From the NCBI RefSeq assembly GCF_001854405.1, contig NZ_CP017718.1, positions 3,534,001 to 3,598,000 on the forward strand: a stretch of DNA of 64,000 bases, written 5' to 3'. This document shows, one piece after another, positions 32,344-41,142 of the stretch. This DNA comes from Hyphomonas sp. Mor2. Its GTDB lineage: Bacteria; Pseudomonadota; Alphaproteobacteria; Caulobacterales; Hyphomonadaceae. Below the pieces are notes generated by a model, which saw only the letters and a program-made list of their open reading frames with translations, searched no databases and was not told the origin of the DNA. Within the stretch, counting starts at the first letter, position 1, and each line of letters opens with the position of its first letter. The position numbers were made by a program, and so were the translations under genes.

Positions 32344-33687
32344 CTAAGCCGCCCAGGGCCCGGTAATTGCCAGGGTCCGGGTCGGCGCGTAAGCGTTTAC
32401 GAACATCCATTTGCCGTCCGGAGAGAAACAGGCTCCGGCCAGTTCCGTCTGCAGGATGAGCCGGCCAAAATCATACGGCTCACCGGTTGGCGTGATGCCG
32501 CGCAGGTGATTGTCGACCACGTCTGTATACTGGTCCTCGCAGACAATCAGATGTCCGTTCGGCGCGACACAGAGATTGTCGCCATAATCGAACTGATCCT
32601 TGCTTTCGCTTTCGAAGAACAGCTCCACCGTATCCGGGCCTTGTCCGCGGCCGGGGACCAGGCGGAAGATCTGGCCGAGCTGCTTGGCCCCGCCACTGGT
32701 CGAACAGAAATAGAGATCGTCATCGCCCATATGGATGCCTTCACCGCGGGCAATCAGGGCGGCGCCCTTGGCTGCGGCGCGCAGGCGCAGATCGTCCTGC
32801 GGGGCCTCGACATCGTCCATGTCGACCCAGCTGACCGCAAAGGACTGACCGACAGACATGGTCGATCCCTCCCAATTGCGCGTGTCGGTCAGGCCTTCAA
32901 CCACCATGGCCTGCAGACGCCCGCCGTCTGACAGCTTGCCTGGCGTGGTCGGAAGGAAGCGATAGAGGACGCCGTCATCGCGGTCCTCGGTCTGGTAGAC
33001 ATAACCGGTTTCCGGATCGACGCAGGCAGCTTCGTGATTGAACCGGCCCATAGCGCGCAGCGGCTCGGCCTTGACCAGTCCATCCGCATTGCCGGGCACT
33101 TCGAAGACCCAGCCATGATTGACGGCCAGCCCGTCCCCCCAGCGTTGACCGGGTCCGGTCGGGGCTTCCTCGCAGGTCAGCCAGCTGCCCCAGGGCGTGA
33201 TGCCACCGGAACAGTTGCGGATCGTGCCGCCGAGCGAGCGAAATTCGCGTTTGATCGCCAGCGTGTCGGCATCCAACACGATGTTCGTGGTGCCACCTGG
33301 AACGATGTTGCCATTATGCGTGCCGAACCCGTGTGCGATCGGGCCGCCTGTGTCGTCGCTGGGCACCAGCTCATGATTGCGCACCAGCACGATTTCACCA
33401 TTGCCGAGATCGAGACACCCCATGCCATCAGCCTTGTCCGGTACCGTCCCGCCATCCGTCATTGCATCCCCGAGGCTGGAGATCAGGCGATAGGAAAACC
33501 CTTCCGGCAGGTCGAGCAGACCGTTCGGATCGGGAATGAGGGGGCCATAGCCGGAAAAGGACGCGTCGCTGAACGCAGCGCCGCTCGGAGTGGCTCCGCG
33601 GGCCACACAGCCGCTGGCGATCAGGGCCGCAAAGGCCGTGCTTGTCGCAGACAGAAACTGGCGGCGATTCTGGGTGGGCGCAGTCAT
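32344..33687 (-). CDS. Tat-exported PhoX/DUF839-like protein
   Basis: The ATG at 33687 gives 447 residues beginning MTAPTQNRRQFLSATSTAFA, a twin-arginine signal, followed by IASGC, which may be a Tat lipobox. The mature protein has the DUF839/PhoX propeller blocks: NGEIVLVRNHELVP (Asn-His-Glu), GGTTNIVLDADT, RNCSGGITPWGSWLTCEEA and GRFNHEAACVDPETGYVYQTED. PhoX enzymes are calcium/iron-dependent alkaline phosphatases. The conserved RNHE, CSGG and NHEA motifs are present, so a metal-dependent phosphatase is likely, but the substrate is unproven. GAGAAGGAGCC is the ribosome binding site. Confidence 0.8.
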   Translation of the reverse strand: MTAPTQNRRQFLSATSTAFAALIASGCVARGATPSGAAFSDASFSGYGPLIPDPNGLLDLPEGFSYRLISSLGDAMTDGGTVPDKADGMGCLDLGNGEIVLVRNHELVPSDDTGGPIAHGFGTHNGNIVPGGTTNIVLDADTLAIKREFRSLGGTIRNCSGGITPWGSWLTCEEAPTGPGQRWGDGLAVNHGWVFEVPGNADGLVKAEPLRAMGRFNHEAACVDPETGYVYQTEDRDDGVLYRFLPTTPGKLSDGGRLQAMVVEGLTDTRNWEGSTMSVGQSFAVSWVDMDDVEAPQDDLRLRAAAKGAALIARGEGIHMGDDDLYFCSTSGGAKQLGQIFRLVPGRGQGPDTVELFFESESKDQFDYGDNLCVAPNGHLIVCEDQYTDVVDNHLRGITPTGEPYDFGRLILQTELAGACFSPDGKWMFVNAYAPTRTLAITGPWAA

Positions 33688-33772
33688 CGTGCGGCTCCTT
33701 CTCATATTTGAAAACGCCATCTCGGCGTTCAGGTCCCTGATCTCTAATCTCTAGACCGGAAGTATAACAGAT

Positions 33773-34579
33773 TTAATGTGTCAAATAGGGCTCGATGCTG
33801 TCCATTTTCAGCGCATAGGCCGCATCGCCCAGTTCATTCTCGACCTGTTCGGTCTCGATTGTACCCTCCAACCAGTAAGGGGCCCAGATATCCTCAATCT
33901 TCACGGCGGGATCGGCCCGCACGAAGATGATCTGATTGGGCGGCGGCGGCGGTGTGTGAATGCAGGCGCCCATATAGGGCACGAATAAAAGCTCGGTATG
34001 GCGCGCTTTCGAATCGAAATCGAAGGGGACGACATAGCCGGGAATACGCACCAGCTCCCCATCCAGCTCCGTGACGGTATCGAACGTGCCGAGCTGCGGC
34101 ATGAAATCAAGCTCGGAGCCTTCTTCAATCTTCGCATAGGGATCGCCGGCATCCATCAGAGTCGTTGTGTTGGCGGCATATCTCTGGTCCAGCATGGCGT
34201 AGAATTCCTCATACTCGCGTATCAGGTCTTCTTCGCTGCCTTCCGGCATCAGATCTTCCCACATCAGGGTCAGCGCTTCACCGTCCTCGATGCCCCAATA
34301 GACGGTCTTTTTGGGCGCGCCTGTCTCAGAGGACGGCGCGGCTGATTCCGCCGCCGGTTCTGCTGGCGCCTCATTGTTATCGCGTGCAGCGTTTTCACGG
34401 GCAGAAGGGTATTCGAACTCAACGGTCTTGGCCCCTTCGGGCAAGGGCGGAGGCGCGGTTTGGTCTGAGGGCGTGTCGCTGGCCCCGCAGGCGGCGAGGA
34501 TCAGGGCGGCCATGGCCCCGATCCAGGTCTTTGCGGTCGCCCCCCGGCAGCGCCGTTGGCGCGAATCATCTGCAGTCAT
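33773..34579 (-). CDS. DUF3299 lipoprotein
   Basis: The 268-residue product has a lipoprotein signal (MAALILAACGAS) after a basic N-terminus, then a Pro/Ala/Glu-rich linker, and the DUF3299 core at about 165-265: IPGYVVPFDFDSKARHTELLFVPYMGACIHTPPPPPNQIIFV. The GACIHTPPPPPNQ segment is the family hallmark and contains likely metal-binding Cys and His. In many genomes DUF3299 genes sit with putative zinc-homeostasis genes. Here the start overlaps the stop of the DUF1826 gene (34576-34579), a pair known from such clusters. Confidence 0.78.
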   Translation of the reverse strand: MTADDSRQRRCRGATAKTWIGAMAALILAACGASDTPSDQTAPPPLPEGAKTVEFEYPSARENAARDNNEAPAEPAAESAAPSSETGAPKKTVYWGIEDGEALTLMWEDLMPEGSEEDLIREYEEFYAMLDQRYAANTTTLMDAGDPYAKIEEGSELDFMPQLGTFDTVTELDGELVRIPGYVVPFDFDSKARHTELLFVPYMGACIHTPPPPPNQIIFVRADPAVKIEDIWAPYWLEGTIETEQVENELGDAAYALKMDSIEPYLTH

Positions 34580-35271
34580 TTGGCGGGTTCGGCCTCGGAT
34601 TGGGGATAGAGTTGATCGTGCAGGGCATAATACTCATCCGGCGCGCAGCCCTCAAGCACCATGACCAGACGCACCGTCCCGGTTCCGGCAATTGGCGGCG
34701 AGCGATGATGTAGTTGCAGCTCGCCCGGCCCAGGCCAAAGTTTGCCTTTCAGCAGGATCGGCGCCCCGGTCAGAACGCGCTGCGGAGCCTCCGTTGGCAG
34801 GTGTGCGAGGCTCAATTCCGTCCCCGGCCCCAAATAGGTGCAGATCAGGCGGGCGGTGACATTATCAATGTGAAATTTCGAGCAGGCATTGTCGAAAACA
34901 GGCTCAAATCGCAGCCGCACCTTGGCGGTTCCGGCGAGATCTCGAACGCAATGAGCCAGCCGTTCAGCGTCCTCCGCGAGCCAGGTGAGGGCGGGCGAAG
35001 CAGCCATGCCCGCGCCTGCAAACATGTCCGTCAGACAGGCCGCGACGGCGTCCGGAGACAGAACATACCGCCCGCTCGGCCAGCGCTCCGGGGGAAACTG
35101 GCTGAGCCAGTCGATCACGCTTGCGGGCGTGGCCCGGGTCCAGATCGCAGCGTCTATATCGGGTTGATCCAAGGCGCCCGCAAGCGCGCAAGGCGCGGCG
35201 ACCGAGAGGAGCGGCAAATCCTCCTGAAGCCGGTCATCATTCGTCGATATTGCGGGATCCATGGTCAACAT
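34576..35271 (-). CDS. DUF1826 protein
   Basis: The 231-residue protein fits DUF1826: WTRATPASVIDWLSQFP at the N-terminal part, then KVRLRFEPVFDNACSKFHIDNVTARLICTYLGPGTE and LQLHHRSPPIAGTGTVRLVMVLE. The Cys-x-x-Phe-His-x-Asp and HRSPP motifs suggest a 2-oxoglutarate-type or metal-binding beta-helix. DUF1826 genes are often predicted members of Zur regulons. The AT-rich palindrome 75-86 bases upstream (35346-35357) would fit a metal-responsive operator. An alternative start is the ATG at 35262. Confidence 0.75.
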   Translation of the reverse strand: MLTMDPAISTNDDRLQEDLPLLSVAAPCALAGALDQPDIDAAIWTRATPASVIDWLSQFPPERWPSGRYVLSPDAVAACLTDMFAGAGMAASPALTWLAEDAERLAHCVRDLAGTAKVRLRFEPVFDNACSKFHIDNVTARLICTYLGPGTELSLAHLPTEAPQRVLTGAPILLKGKLWPGPGELQLHHRSPPIAGTGTVRLVMVLEGCAPDEYYALHDQLYPQSEAEPAK

Positions 35272-35345
35272 AATGGCCGGTTTTCCTGTGCTTCGCGCCA
35301 GGCGGGAACTTGCCGTGACGCGTCGGAAAAGTCGACCTTAAAGTT

Positions 35346-35357
35346 ATGTTATATCAT
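35346..35357. promoter_or_regulatory. AT-rich near-palindrome, candidate Zur-type site
   Basis: ATGTTATATCAT (35346-35357) is symmetric except for one base pair position. It lies in the 115-base gap before the DUF1826-DUF3299 operon, within GTTATGTTATATCATC. Zur and Fur-type boxes are similarly AT-rich palindromes, and the downstream genes are of a kind often controlled by Zur. The assignment is inference. Confidence 0.35.
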
Positions 35358-35386
35358 CAAGACTCTGATCTTTGAATCGGTCCCCA

Positions 35387-36514
35387 TCAAAGTCGCGCGT
35401 CCACCACCCGATTGAACGCATCCAGAGCGCCCTCGAAGCGGCCAAAAATCATATCCGAATTGGCGCCTGAGCTGAGCGTCGATTGAATGCTCTCCCCGAT
35501 GACGAAATCCTCGTCCAGCGTGACCCGCGTGATTTCGTGATTGCGGGCCCAATGCTCGGTGTTTTCAGCCTCTTCCTTCGGAACAAGGGTCGACATGCGC
35601 ACGCGTGTTTCGCCGGCGGAGAGGGCTTCCTGATTGATCCAGGCAATATGGTCCTTCTGAACCAGCAGCGCCGTGTTCGGGAACAGGGTGTAGAGCACCT
35701 GGGCATGATCGCGCAGACGCCAGTCTTCCCGCGTCTCCGGCGACAGGTTCGCCATGCTGGTGCGCATCAGGATGGAACGCATGTGCGGGCCAAACATGCG
35801 ATAGGTGGAGAGATTATCCTCGAAATGCGGGCCAATCGTGGTGCGGTGCGCGACCTTGAAATGATAGGCCTCGATGCCGCCCTCGACCAGGATTTTCCAA
35901 TTGGCCGCATGGATCGGGGCATCCTGAGAGGCGACGACCATATGCTCCAGATCCAGCGCCGCGAGGTCCGGGGCGATCTCGGCCAGGTGCGTGTCGAGGT
36001 CGATCGCGCCTTCCTCGTCCGCGGTCACCCAGATGAAGCCGAACCGTTCTTCACAGGTCAGGCGTTTGAGGCTGAGCTCGGCTTTCTCGAGGCCTTCAAA
36101 GCCATTGTCGAAATGCGGCGCCGCAATCAGCTCGCCCGTATTGGCATAGGTCCAGGCATGATAGGGGCAGGAAAAGCGGTGCTTGCAGCCAGCTTCATCA
36201 TCGACCAGGCGCGTGCCGCGATGGCGACAGGCATTCAGGAAAGCGTTCACGGCCCCGGACTTGTCCCGTGTCAGCAAGACAGGCAGGCCGGCCACGTCCC
36301 GGCGAATGAAATCGCCTGGCTTTTCAAGCTCGCTTGCATGCGCTGCGATCATCGGAGTCTTGCGGAAAATTTGCGCCTGCTCGGCGGCAAAGCGCGCGTC
36401 CGAGACATAATGTGAGACCGGATTCCGGGTCACCGCTTCATCGAGATAATGCGTCTTGTCCGCCTTCAGGGCGAGCAATTCGTCGATCAGTTCCAATTCG
36501 GTGTCCCGGTTCAT
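35387..36514 (-). CDS. Rieske [2Fe-2S] aromatic ring-hydroxylating oxygenase alpha subunit
   Basis: The ATG at 36514 gives 375 residues. The N-terminal Rieske domain binds its cluster through Cys96, His98, Cys116 and His119 (CRHRG ... CPYHAW). The C-terminal domain has EGGIEAYHFKVAH, whose two His residues are the expected mononuclear iron ligands, and the bridging Asp/Glu is close by. It should hydroxylate or demethylate a small substrate, with electrons from a reductase not encoded here. It is divergent from a TetR gene with two operator-like palindromes between, so its expression is probably induced by a substrate. A longer N-terminal reading crosses these palindromes and is rejected. Confidence 0.88.
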   Translation of the reverse strand: MNRDTELELIDELLALKADKTHYLDEAVTRNPVSHYVSDARFAAEQAQIFRKTPMIAAHASELEKPGDFIRRDVAGLPVLLTRDKSGAVNAFLNACRHRGTRLVDDEAGCKHRFSCPYHAWTYANTGELIAAPHFDNGFEGLEKAELSLKRLTCEERFGFIWVTADEEGAIDLDTHLAEIAPDLAALDLEHMVVASQDAPIHAANWKILVEGGIEAYHFKVAHRTTIGPHFEDNLSTYRMFGPHMRSILMRTSMANLSPETREDWRLRDHAQVLYTLFPNTALLVQKDHIAWINQEALSAGETRVRMSTLVPKEEAENTEHWARNHEITRVTLDEDFVIGESIQSTLSSGANSDMIFGRFEGALDAFNRVVDARL

Positions 36515-36538
36515 ATCGGCCTCCACAAGATATTTAAA

Positions 36539-36556
36539 ACTTACCGCTTGGTAAGT
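36539..36556. promoter_or_regulatory. TetR operator 1 (perfect palindrome)
   Basis: ACTTACC-GCTT-GGTAAGT is an exact 7-bp inverted repeat with a 4-base centre, 25 bases upstream of the Rieske gene start. A second copy lies 24 bases further on. Binding by the divergent TetR protein (36606) is very likely from position. Confidence 0.7.
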
Positions 36557-36562
36557 ATCAAT

Positions 36563-36580
36563 ACTTACCGTATGGTAGGT
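36563..36580. promoter_or_regulatory. TetR operator 2 (one mismatch)
   Basis: ACTTACC-GTAT-GGTAGGT matches operator 1 in 13 of 14 arm positions. Its centre is 24 bases from that of operator 1. It lies 25 bases before the TetR start codon, so binding would block both promoters. Confidence 0.7.
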
Positions 36581-36605
36581 TGTCAAGTCGAAGAGTGAGA
36601 CAGCC

Positions 36606-37211
36606 ATGGCGCGGGTCACGCGGGAAGAATATCTGGACACGGCAGAGCGCCTGTTCGCGGAGCGCGGTTTTTATGGCGTCTCCATCGCCGCCATCGCCGC
36701 GGAACTGGGGCTGACCAAGCAGGCGCTGCTGCATCATTTCGGCAATAAGGAGAAGCTCTATGGCGAAGTGCTGCGGCGCATCTCGGAACGGTTTCAGACC
36801 CTGTCTGGTCGGCGAGATGACCGTGCCACCGATCCAGTAGACGCCTTGCGCGGGTTCATGCTCAACCTGCACGATTCGGTCCGGACCTATCCCGATCAGA
36901 GCCGCCTGTTGATGCGCGAGTTGCTGGACAACAATCAGCGCGCAGCGTCCGCCGGGACCTGGTATCTGAAGCCCTTTCTGGAAAACCTGATCAAGATGAT
37001 CCAGGCCCTGCCGGGGTGGCAAGGCGCCGGAGATGCCCAGGCGCTCGCCGCTGGCTACCAGCTGCTCGGCGCGATCAATTATTATTCGATCTCACAGCCA
37101 ACCCTGACCGGAATTTTCGGCGAAGACGCGTATGTACAGCTCGAGGCGCGTTTTCCGGATCAGCTCCGCGCGTTGATTGACGCCGTGATCGCTGCAGGAC
37201 CGCCACGCTAA
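36606..37211 (+). CDS. TetR-family transcriptional regulator
   Basis: The 201-residue protein has the TetR helix-turn-helix VSIAAIAAELGLTKQALLHHFGNKEKLYGEVL and a ligand domain with an SRLLMRELLDNNQRAA core. It is divergent from the Rieske oxygenase, and the 91-base gap between them holds two ACTTACC-N4-GGTAAGT sites, so it is presumably the repressor of that gene and of itself. Its 3' end overlaps the convergent epimerase gene by 4 bases. Confidence 0.88.
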   Translation: MARVTREEYLDTAERLFAERGFYGVSIAAIAAELGLTKQALLHHFGNKEKLYGEVLRRISERFQTLSGRRDDRATDPVDALRGFMLNLHDSVRTYPDQSRLLMRELLDNNQRAASAGTWYLKPFLENLIKMIQALPGWQGAGDAQALAAGYQLLGAINYYSISQPTLTGIFGEDAYVQLEARFPDQLRALIDAVIAAGPPR

Positions 37212-38185
37212 CCCCACAGCTCGCGGCTGGGCGGCGAGACAACACCGTCATAGTAGCGCAGCTTGTGTGGCACGTCCTGTTCGAGCCAGAGGGGGCCATC
37301 GAGGTCGATCAGGTCCGCTGTCTGCCCCAGCAGGATTGCGGGTGCCATACTGATCGATCCTGCCACCATACAGCCCACCATTGTGCCCAGGCCGCAGCGT
37401 TTGGCTTCCTTCATCATCCGCATCGCCTCGGTCAGGCCGCCCGCCTTGTCGAGCTTGATATTGACCGCATCATATTTCTTGGCGAGCCCTTGCAAGTCAC
37501 CGCGCGTATGCACGCTTTCGTCGGCGCAAATCGCGACATGGCCAGGGCGGCGGGTCAGCGCGCCATCCTGGTCGACAGGAAAGGGTTGTTCGATCAGGAC
37601 GACGCCAAGATCAGCGGCCCGCTGCGCCAGGATCGGGAACTCATCCACATCGAGCCCCTCATTGCCATCCAGCACCAGTTTCGCGTCCGGGCGCGCGCGG
37701 CGCACGGCTTCGACGCGGGTCAGATCGTCTGGCCCACCCAGCTTCAGCTTGAGGATTTTCGCATGCGTTGCCTTGGCGGCCCCCGCCATCGTGTCCGGTT
37801 CATCCAGGCTGATCGTCATGGTTGTCGGCAGCGGTTTCGGCTCCGGCAGCTCGGCCAGTTCCCAGACGGGCGTTCCGGTCAGCTTCGATTCCAGGTCCCA
37901 GAGCGCGCAATCAACGGCGCATTTGGCGGCGCCGGCGGGCAGGCGTTTTTGCAAGTCGAGGCGGGTCAATCCCTCCTCAATCTCGCGTTCGAGCCCGGAC
38001 AATTGCGCCACCACACTGACCCGGCTTTCCTGATAACGCGCATAGGGAACGCACTCGCCGCGGCCGGTATGACCATCCTGCGTGATCTCGACGAGCACCG
38101 TCTCCGCGGTCGATTTCGACCCGCGTGAGATTGCAAACGCCGCTTTTAGCGGCGAAGATATAGGCGTGATGGTCATTTTGCGCAT
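37208..38185 (-). CDS. Dipeptide epimerase (enolase superfamily, L-Ala-D/L-Glu epimerase-like)
   Basis: The 325-residue protein belongs to the muconate-lactonizing subgroup of the enolase superfamily. Lys146 and Lys148 of the KxK motif are in LKLKLG. Metal ligands Asp173 (VLDGNEG), Glu199 (LIEQPFP) and Asp222 (CADES) are present, as is the second catalytic Lys in NIKLDKAGG. CALWDLESKLTGTP is also typical of dipeptide epimerases that recycle murein peptides such as L-Ala-L-Glu. The start is uncertain between the ATG at 38185 and one at 38176. No peptide transporter or murein enzyme gene is adjacent. Confidence 0.85.
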   Translation of the reverse strand: MRKMTITPISSPLKAAFAISRGSKSTAETVLVEITQDGHTGRGECVPYARYQESRVSVVAQLSGLEREIEEGLTRLDLQKRLPAGAAKCAVDCALWDLESKLTGTPVWELAELPEPKPLPTTMTISLDEPDTMAGAAKATHAKILKLKLGGPDDLTRVEAVRRARPDAKLVLDGNEGLDVDEFPILAQRAADLGVVLIEQPFPVDQDGALTRRPGHVAICADESVHTRGDLQGLAKKYDAVNIKLDKAGGLTEAMRMMKEAKRCGLGTMVGCMVAGSISMAPAILLGQTADLIDLDGPLWLEQDVPHKLRYYDGVVSPPSRELWG

Positions 38186-38265
38186 GTCTGAAGTCTTTGC
38201 TGGATTGGTAAAATTTCAATGACGCATTGGAGGCCGTCTTAAAGGCTGCGGGGTTAAGGTAAATA

Positions 38266-39414
38266 GTGTTGAAACAAGGTGACCTCCTGACGGCCCCGGC
38301 ATTTGAGCTTGTCGGCGGCGACACTGCGCGGTTGGTGCTGCGCGGCGATTGGGTCGTGACGGCCTTGTCTGACGTCGATCGCGCCCTCGGAAATGGCGCG
38401 CTGGCGGACGGCACGACGCTCACCGAAGTGGATGTTTCAGAGCTTGGCAGTCTCGACACGGCAGGCGCCTTCCTGATCGATCGAACTTTGCGAGAGATAG
38501 GCGGCGACCCGGCTCTGACCGGCGCCTCCGTCGAAGTGCAGGCGCTGCTGCAGCAGGCGCGCACGCTGGCGACGCAGGAAGAACATGCCCCGCCCGTCAT
38601 CGAGGAAGGCCACGGTTTCGTCGATCTGCTCGAACGCACAGGTCGCAATGCCGAGCATTTGTGGCATGAGGCGCTGGAATCCCTTTCCTTTCTGGGCGCC
38701 ACGCTCGCGGCGCTTTCAACGATCATCTGGCGGCCCGCAAAGATGCGCTGGACGGCGCTCGTCTCTGTCATGGAAGAGGCCGGTCTCGACGCTGTGCCAA
38801 TCATTGCCTTTCTGAGTTTCTTTGTCGGCATGGTCGTCGCCTTCATTGGCGCAACGACCCTGGCGCAGTTTGGCGCAACCATCTTCGTGGTCGAGCTGGT
38901 CGGCTTCGGTGTCCTGCGAGAGCTAGGGGGCGTGTTGGTGGCGATCATCATTGCCGGGCGCACTAATTCCGCCTTCACCGCGCAAATTGGTGCGATGAAG
39001 ATGCGTCAGGAAATCGACGCGATGCAGACACTTGGCCTCGACCCGATGCATGTGATCGTCGCACCGCGCGTGCTCGCCATGATGATCATGGTGCCCGTCC
39101 TGACCTTTATCGGCATGCTAACCGCGATTGCGGGCGGGATGAGCGTCGGTTGGCTGATCCTGGATATCAATCCGACCGTGTTCTTTAACCGCCTGCAGGA
39201 CAATGTCCCGATCGATCAGTTCTGGATCGGGATGTCCAAGGCGCCGGTCTTCGGCCTGGCGATTGCCCTGATCGGGTGTCGCCAGGGCCTCGAGGTGGGT
39301 GGCAGCGTTCAGTCGCTCGGTCAGCATACGACCAAGTCCGTGGTCCAGGCGCTCTTCGCCATTATCGTTATCGATGCCTTCTTCGCCCTGTTCTATCAGG
39401 AGCTCGGCATATGA
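38266..39414 (+). CDS. mlaE: MlaE-type ABC permease with fused STAS domain
   Basis: The GTG start gives 382 residues. Residues 1-100 form a STAS-like domain (VDVSELGSLDTAGAFLIDRTLREI), equivalent to MlaB. After a linker comes the MlaE/YrbE permease with about five membrane helices from residue 175 (VPIIAFLSFFVGMVVAFIGATTLAQFG) and the conserved GRTNSAFTAQIGAMKM loop. Fused STAS-permease proteins are known in alphaproteobacteria. The permease works with the ABC ATPase encoded next and the MCE protein after it to move phospholipids between membranes. Ends with a 4-base overlap into the ATPase gene. Confidence 0.9.
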   Translation: MLKQGDLLTAPAFELVGGDTARLVLRGDWVVTALSDVDRALGNGALADGTTLTEVDVSELGSLDTAGAFLIDRTLREIGGDPALTGASVEVQALLQQARTLATQEEHAPPVIEEGHGFVDLLERTGRNAEHLWHEALESLSFLGATLAALSTIIWRPAKMRWTALVSVMEEAGLDAVPIIAFLSFFVGMVVAFIGATTLAQFGATIFVVELVGFGVLRELGGVLVAIIIAGRTNSAFTAQIGAMKMRQEIDAMQTLGLDPMHVIVAPRVLAMMIMVPVLTFIGMLTAIAGGMSVGWLILDINPTVFFNRLQDNVPIDQFWIGMSKAPVFGLAIALIGCRQGLEVGGSVQSLGQHTTKSVVQALFAIIVIDAFFALFYQELGI

Positions 39415-40181
39415 GCGCCGATATCGCCATCCAGGTGCGCGGTCTGAAGACCGCTTATGGCACCCATGTCGTACATGAGCATCTCGATCTCGACGTGCGC
39501 CGCGGCGAAGTGGTCGGGATTATCGGTCCGTCCGGATGTGGGAAATCGGTGCTGCTGCGGGCGATTACGGGCCTGAAGGAACCGAGCGCGGGTGAGGTGC
39601 ACGTGTTCGGCCAGGACGTGCTGCACTTGCAGAATGAGGATGTCGCGGCCTTGCAGAGCCTGTGGGGCATCATGTTTCAGGATGGGGCACTGTTTTCCAA
39701 CCTGACCGTGCGCGAGAATGTCATGGTTCCCATGAAGGAACACACCGATCTCGCCTTGCCGCTGATGCAGCAGCTCGCCGATCAGAAGATCCGGATGTCC
39801 GGGCTGGAGACCTGGGCGGGCCGAAAATACCCCTCTGACCTCTCTGGCGGCATGCGTAAACGCGCCGCTCTGGCCCGTGCCTTGGCGCTGGATCCCCCGC
39901 TATTGTTCCTGGATGAGCCGACTGCCGGACTTGACCCGATTACCGCCGCAGGATTTGATCAATTGATCCGCGATCTGCAGAAATCGCTGGGATTGACCGT
40001 GTTTCTGGTGACTCACGATGTCGATACGCTGGCCGTGACCTGCGACCGGATCGCCGTGCTGGGCGAGAAAAAAGTGCTCGCAATTGGCACGATGGATGAA
40101 TTGAGAAAAGAGCCTCATCCCTGGATTCAGGACTATTTCGGGGGGCCAAGAGGCCGCGGCGCAATTATGGGAGCCGGATGA
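39411..40181 (+). CDS. mlaF: MlaF-type ABC transporter ATP-binding protein
   Basis: The ATG at 39411 (ATGA overlap with the permease) gives 256 residues; the longer frame from 39276 only overlaps the permease gene. Walker A is GPSGCGKSVLLRAI, the signature LSGGMRKRAALARAL and Walker B LLFLDEPTAGLDP, with the switch His in LVTHDVDTL. It powers retrograde or anterograde phospholipid transport with MlaE and the MCE protein. Overlap with the next gene is 4 bases. Confidence 0.93.
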   Translation: MSADIAIQVRGLKTAYGTHVVHEHLDLDVRRGEVVGIIGPSGCGKSVLLRAITGLKEPSAGEVHVFGQDVLHLQNEDVAALQSLWGIMFQDGALFSNLTVRENVMVPMKEHTDLALPLMQQLADQKIRMSGLETWAGRKYPSDLSGGMRKRAALARALALDPPLLFLDEPTAGLDPITAAGFDQLIRDLQKSLGLTVFLVTHDVDTLAVTCDRIAVLGEKKVLAIGTMDELRKEPHPWIQDYFGGPRGRGAIMGAG

Positions 40182-41140
40182 TGGAGACACGTGCGAATTA
40201 CGCTCTGATCGGTGCGTTTGTGCTGATGGCGGCTGCCGCCATTGTCGGATTTGCCCTCTGGCTCGGCTCGTCCCAGTTCAATCGCGATTATGCCCAATAT
40301 GATGTCGTGTTCCCGGGCCCTGTGACGCTCGAGGAGGGCGCTTCGGTGCGCTATATCGGGATCAAGGTGGGCGAGGTGGAAAGCGTCCGCATCGATCGCC
40401 GGGACGCCTCGCTGGTGCGGGCCCGCCTGCGGGTCGATCGCTCGACCCCGGTCAAGGCTGACAGCACTGCGATTATCGATTTTGCCGGGATTACCGGCGT
40501 GACCTTCGTTCAGATCAATGCGGGCACCGAAGCGGCCGGACCGCTGCTGCCGCCGCCTTATCAGGAAATTCCGGTCATCCGGGCCGGCGAGACACCGCTG
40601 GCCGCCTTGTTCGATGGCGGCGCACAGGTGATGGCCCAGGCCGGAGTCACCATGGAACAATTGAGCGGTCTGATGACCGAAGACAATGTCCAGGCCTTGT
40701 CTGAGATCCTGCACAATGTCCGCGATATTACTGCGGCGCTCTCGGAAGACGACAAGGCTCTGCTCGCCCAGAGCCTCGCCACCCTGGCTTCGCTCGAACG
40801 CGCCGGCGACAATCTCAGCGCGGCCTCGGACGATATTACCCGGGTGGCGACGTCAGTAGATGGTGAGCTGGAGAGCCTGAACGCGGAGCTGAAAGCCCTG
40901 GTGGCTGAACTGAACACCGCGACGGGCAGTGCCAACACGACGCTTGAAGAAAGCCGCAAGGCCATTGTCGCGGCGACCGCTTTGGTTGAAGGCGGTGCCT
41001 CTGACACGGTGCAGCAAACCAGCCTCGCGGCGCAGGAGCTGCGGATCCTGATCGCCCGGCTTGATCGTCTGACCCGCGAAATCGAACAGAACCCTCAGGG
41101 CTTTGTCGTCGGCAATCCCCTGCCATATGAGGACCGCTGA
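40178..41140 (+). CDS. mlaD: MlaD/MCE-family protein
   Basis: The 320-residue protein has one N-terminal membrane anchor (YALIGAFVLMAAAAIVGFALWL, about 8-29). An MCE domain (VVFPGPVTLEEGASVRYIGIKVGEV ... AIIDFAGITGVTFVQI) follows to about residue 115. A long helical tail (about 150-300) rich in Ala/Glu/Leu is probably a coiled coil. The MCE domain makes hexameric rings that pass lipids through the periplasm. The helical tail suggests a tube-like extension similar to other long MCE proteins. Confidence 0.9.
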   Translation: MMETRANYALIGAFVLMAAAAIVGFALWLGSSQFNRDYAQYDVVFPGPVTLEEGASVRYIGIKVGEVESVRIDRRDASLVRARLRVDRSTPVKADSTAIIDFAGITGVTFVQINAGTEAAGPLLPPPYQEIPVIRAGETPLAALFDGGAQVMAQAGVTMEQLSGLMTEDNVQALSEILHNVRDITAALSEDDKALLAQSLATLASLERAGDNLSAASDDITRVATSVDGELESLNAELKALVAELNTATGSANTTLEESRKAIVAATALVEGGASDTVQQTSLAAQELRILIARLDRLTREIEQNPQGFVVGNPLPYEDR

Positions 41141-41142
41141 TC

